64,000 bases of DNA from the NCBI GenBank assembly GCA_958450365.1, contig CAUEEP010000729.1, positions 62,001 through 126,000 on the forward strand, in the 5' to 3' direction. Source of the stretch: Mesorhabditis belari (Eukaryota; Nematoda; Chromadorea; Rhabditida; Rhabditidae). Below are positions 63,175-64,000 of the stretch, one piece after another. Numbering within the stretch: position 1 is the first letter of the stretch; each line of letters starts with the position of its first letter. The notes under the pieces are model-generated. The model made no database searches, was not told the origin of the DNA, and saw only the letters and a program-made list of their open reading frames with translations. The translations under genes and the position numbers were made by a program.

Positions 63175-63392
63175 TCATTTGATACGCCCCTTTCGCCATT
63201 GACAATCTAACTTTGAGCTCAAATATCTTTGTGTTGAGCTATTCAATTGAAATATTCTTGACATCATTAGATGCGTCAAGTTTTTCTCTATCGATTGGTA
63301 CAAAAATTATTGAAATTTGACAGCTCAACACCAAGAAATTTGAGCTCAAAGTTTTGCCAATGACAAAGGGGCAGGGCGAGTATCAAATGTCT
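63175..63392. mobile_element. Palindromic MITE, copy 2
   Basis: Ends CATTTGATACGCCCCTTT and its imperfect complement GGCGAGTATCAAATG. Interior TTTGAGCTCAAATATC pairs with GAAATTTGAGCTCAAAG. It is the inverted counterpart of 49612-49812 and the better preserved of the two. Confidence 0.85.
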
Positions 63393-63688
63393 CAAAATCC
63401 AAATTAAAACTATTATCTAGAGTTGGATGTTCTTCACTACTTCTTTTCCAATCAATAGAATCTCTCTCTCAACCACAATTATGCAAGAAAATCTTGAGAT
63501 TCGTCTCGGAGATAAGATCATATCGATAGGAATATAGAGATGGCTAGAGTGAAAGGATAGGAATGGATGGGAATGGATGGATGGGGAATGGATCGACGGG
63601 GAGAAAGGTCAAATGGGGAACACAGCCATCATCAAACATTTACGACTAATCGCTTTTGTTTCCATTGACTTCAAGTTTTGTCTAAGGC
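63393..63688. other. No gene recognised
   Basis: AT-rich, with a short GGGAATGGATGGAT run at 63558-63595. Confidence 0.4.
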
Positions 63689-63962
63689 AAGCTGGCAAGC
63701 TGGCAAGCTGACTAGACTAGCTGGCAAGCTAGCAAGCTGACAAGCAAGCTGACGAGCTGACTAGGAAGCTGACTAGCTGACAAGGAAGCTGACTAGCTGA
63801 CTAGCTGACAAGCTGACAAACTGACAAGCAAGCTGACAAGCTGACAAGCAAGCTGACTAGCTGACAAGCTGACAAGCAAGCTGACAAGCTGACAAGCTGA
63901 CAAGCAAGCTGACTAGCTGACAAGCAAGCTGACTAGCTGACAAGCAAGCTGACAAGCTCGGC
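63689..63962. repeat. AAGCTGACAAGCTGACTAG array
   Basis: Units AGCTGACA, AGCTGACT and AGCA of 8-12 bp through the right end of the window; copy number about 28. Confidence 0.93.
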
Positions 63963-64000
63963 TTAACATTATTCATTATCCATGCAACTTACTGCTCCCT

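Overview
This window looks like nuclear DNA of a rhabditid-type nematode. It is AT-rich. Most genes are cut by many introns of about 35-60 bp ending in TTTTAG or TTTCAG, start codons often sit a few bases behind such an acceptor (as in trans-spliced messages), and the recognisable products are animal proteins (ADAM10, CK2 alpha, NFS1, CCDC174, DPP8/9, an Sp-type zinc finger, a Na,K-ATPase-family alpha subunit). Nothing suggests a bacterium or a virus. The species cannot be named from sequence alone.

Layout. 1-1600: a 13-bp tandem repeat and sequence with no recognisable gene. 1602-5326 (-): an intron-rich gene whose product looks like a FANCM-type helicase that has lost its ATPase motifs. 6024-7348 (-): a two-KH-domain RNA-binding protein with a hAT-like foldback MITE in its penultimate intron. 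8058-12373 (-): ADAM10/SUP-17 metalloprotease. 13319-15030 (+): casein kinase II alpha. 15470-19306 (+): mitochondrial cysteine desulfurase NFS1, whose last intron (about 2 kb) holds a complete Pro/Ser-rich gene on the opposite strand (17361-18991). 19.3-23.5 kb: gene-poor, with several tandem arrays, one of seven UUCG-loop hairpins. 23552-47984 (+): one very large gene, a P-type ATPase of the Na,K/H,K alpha family, in 39 exons that I could join with every phase agreeing (about 1,108 codons). 47.0-51.3 kb: end of that gene, repeats and a short Sp/KLF-type factor (-). 52277-55998 (-): DPP8/9-type dipeptidyl peptidase, directly downstream of CCDC174 (56189-57779, -), a plausible operon. 58.2-64 kb: fragments, a duplicated exon pair, nested foldback elements and tandem arrays.

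The outstanding locus is the ATPase. The open reading frame is intact, but the A-domain TGES is TGHR, the hinge TGDGVND is TGGGVDD, and the M4 PEGL glutamate and two further cation-binding aspartates are replaced. The phosphorylated aspartate (DKTGT) and the nucleotide-pocket lysine (KGAPE) remain. It reads as a maintained pseudo-pump. Its introns hold about 21 kb: more than twenty different tandem arrays, mostly one per intron, at least fifteen degenerate tRNA-like A-box/B-box sequences, two foldback or MITE copies, and a pogo-like transposon carrying a nearly intact mariner inside it. Neighbouring genes have compact introns, so the expansion belongs to this gene.

No functional link between the genes is evident apart from the possible CCDC174-DPP8/9 operon and the possible kin-3-NFS1 pair. 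All gene models were made by eye from conserved protein motifs and splice phase. No alignment or folding program was run.
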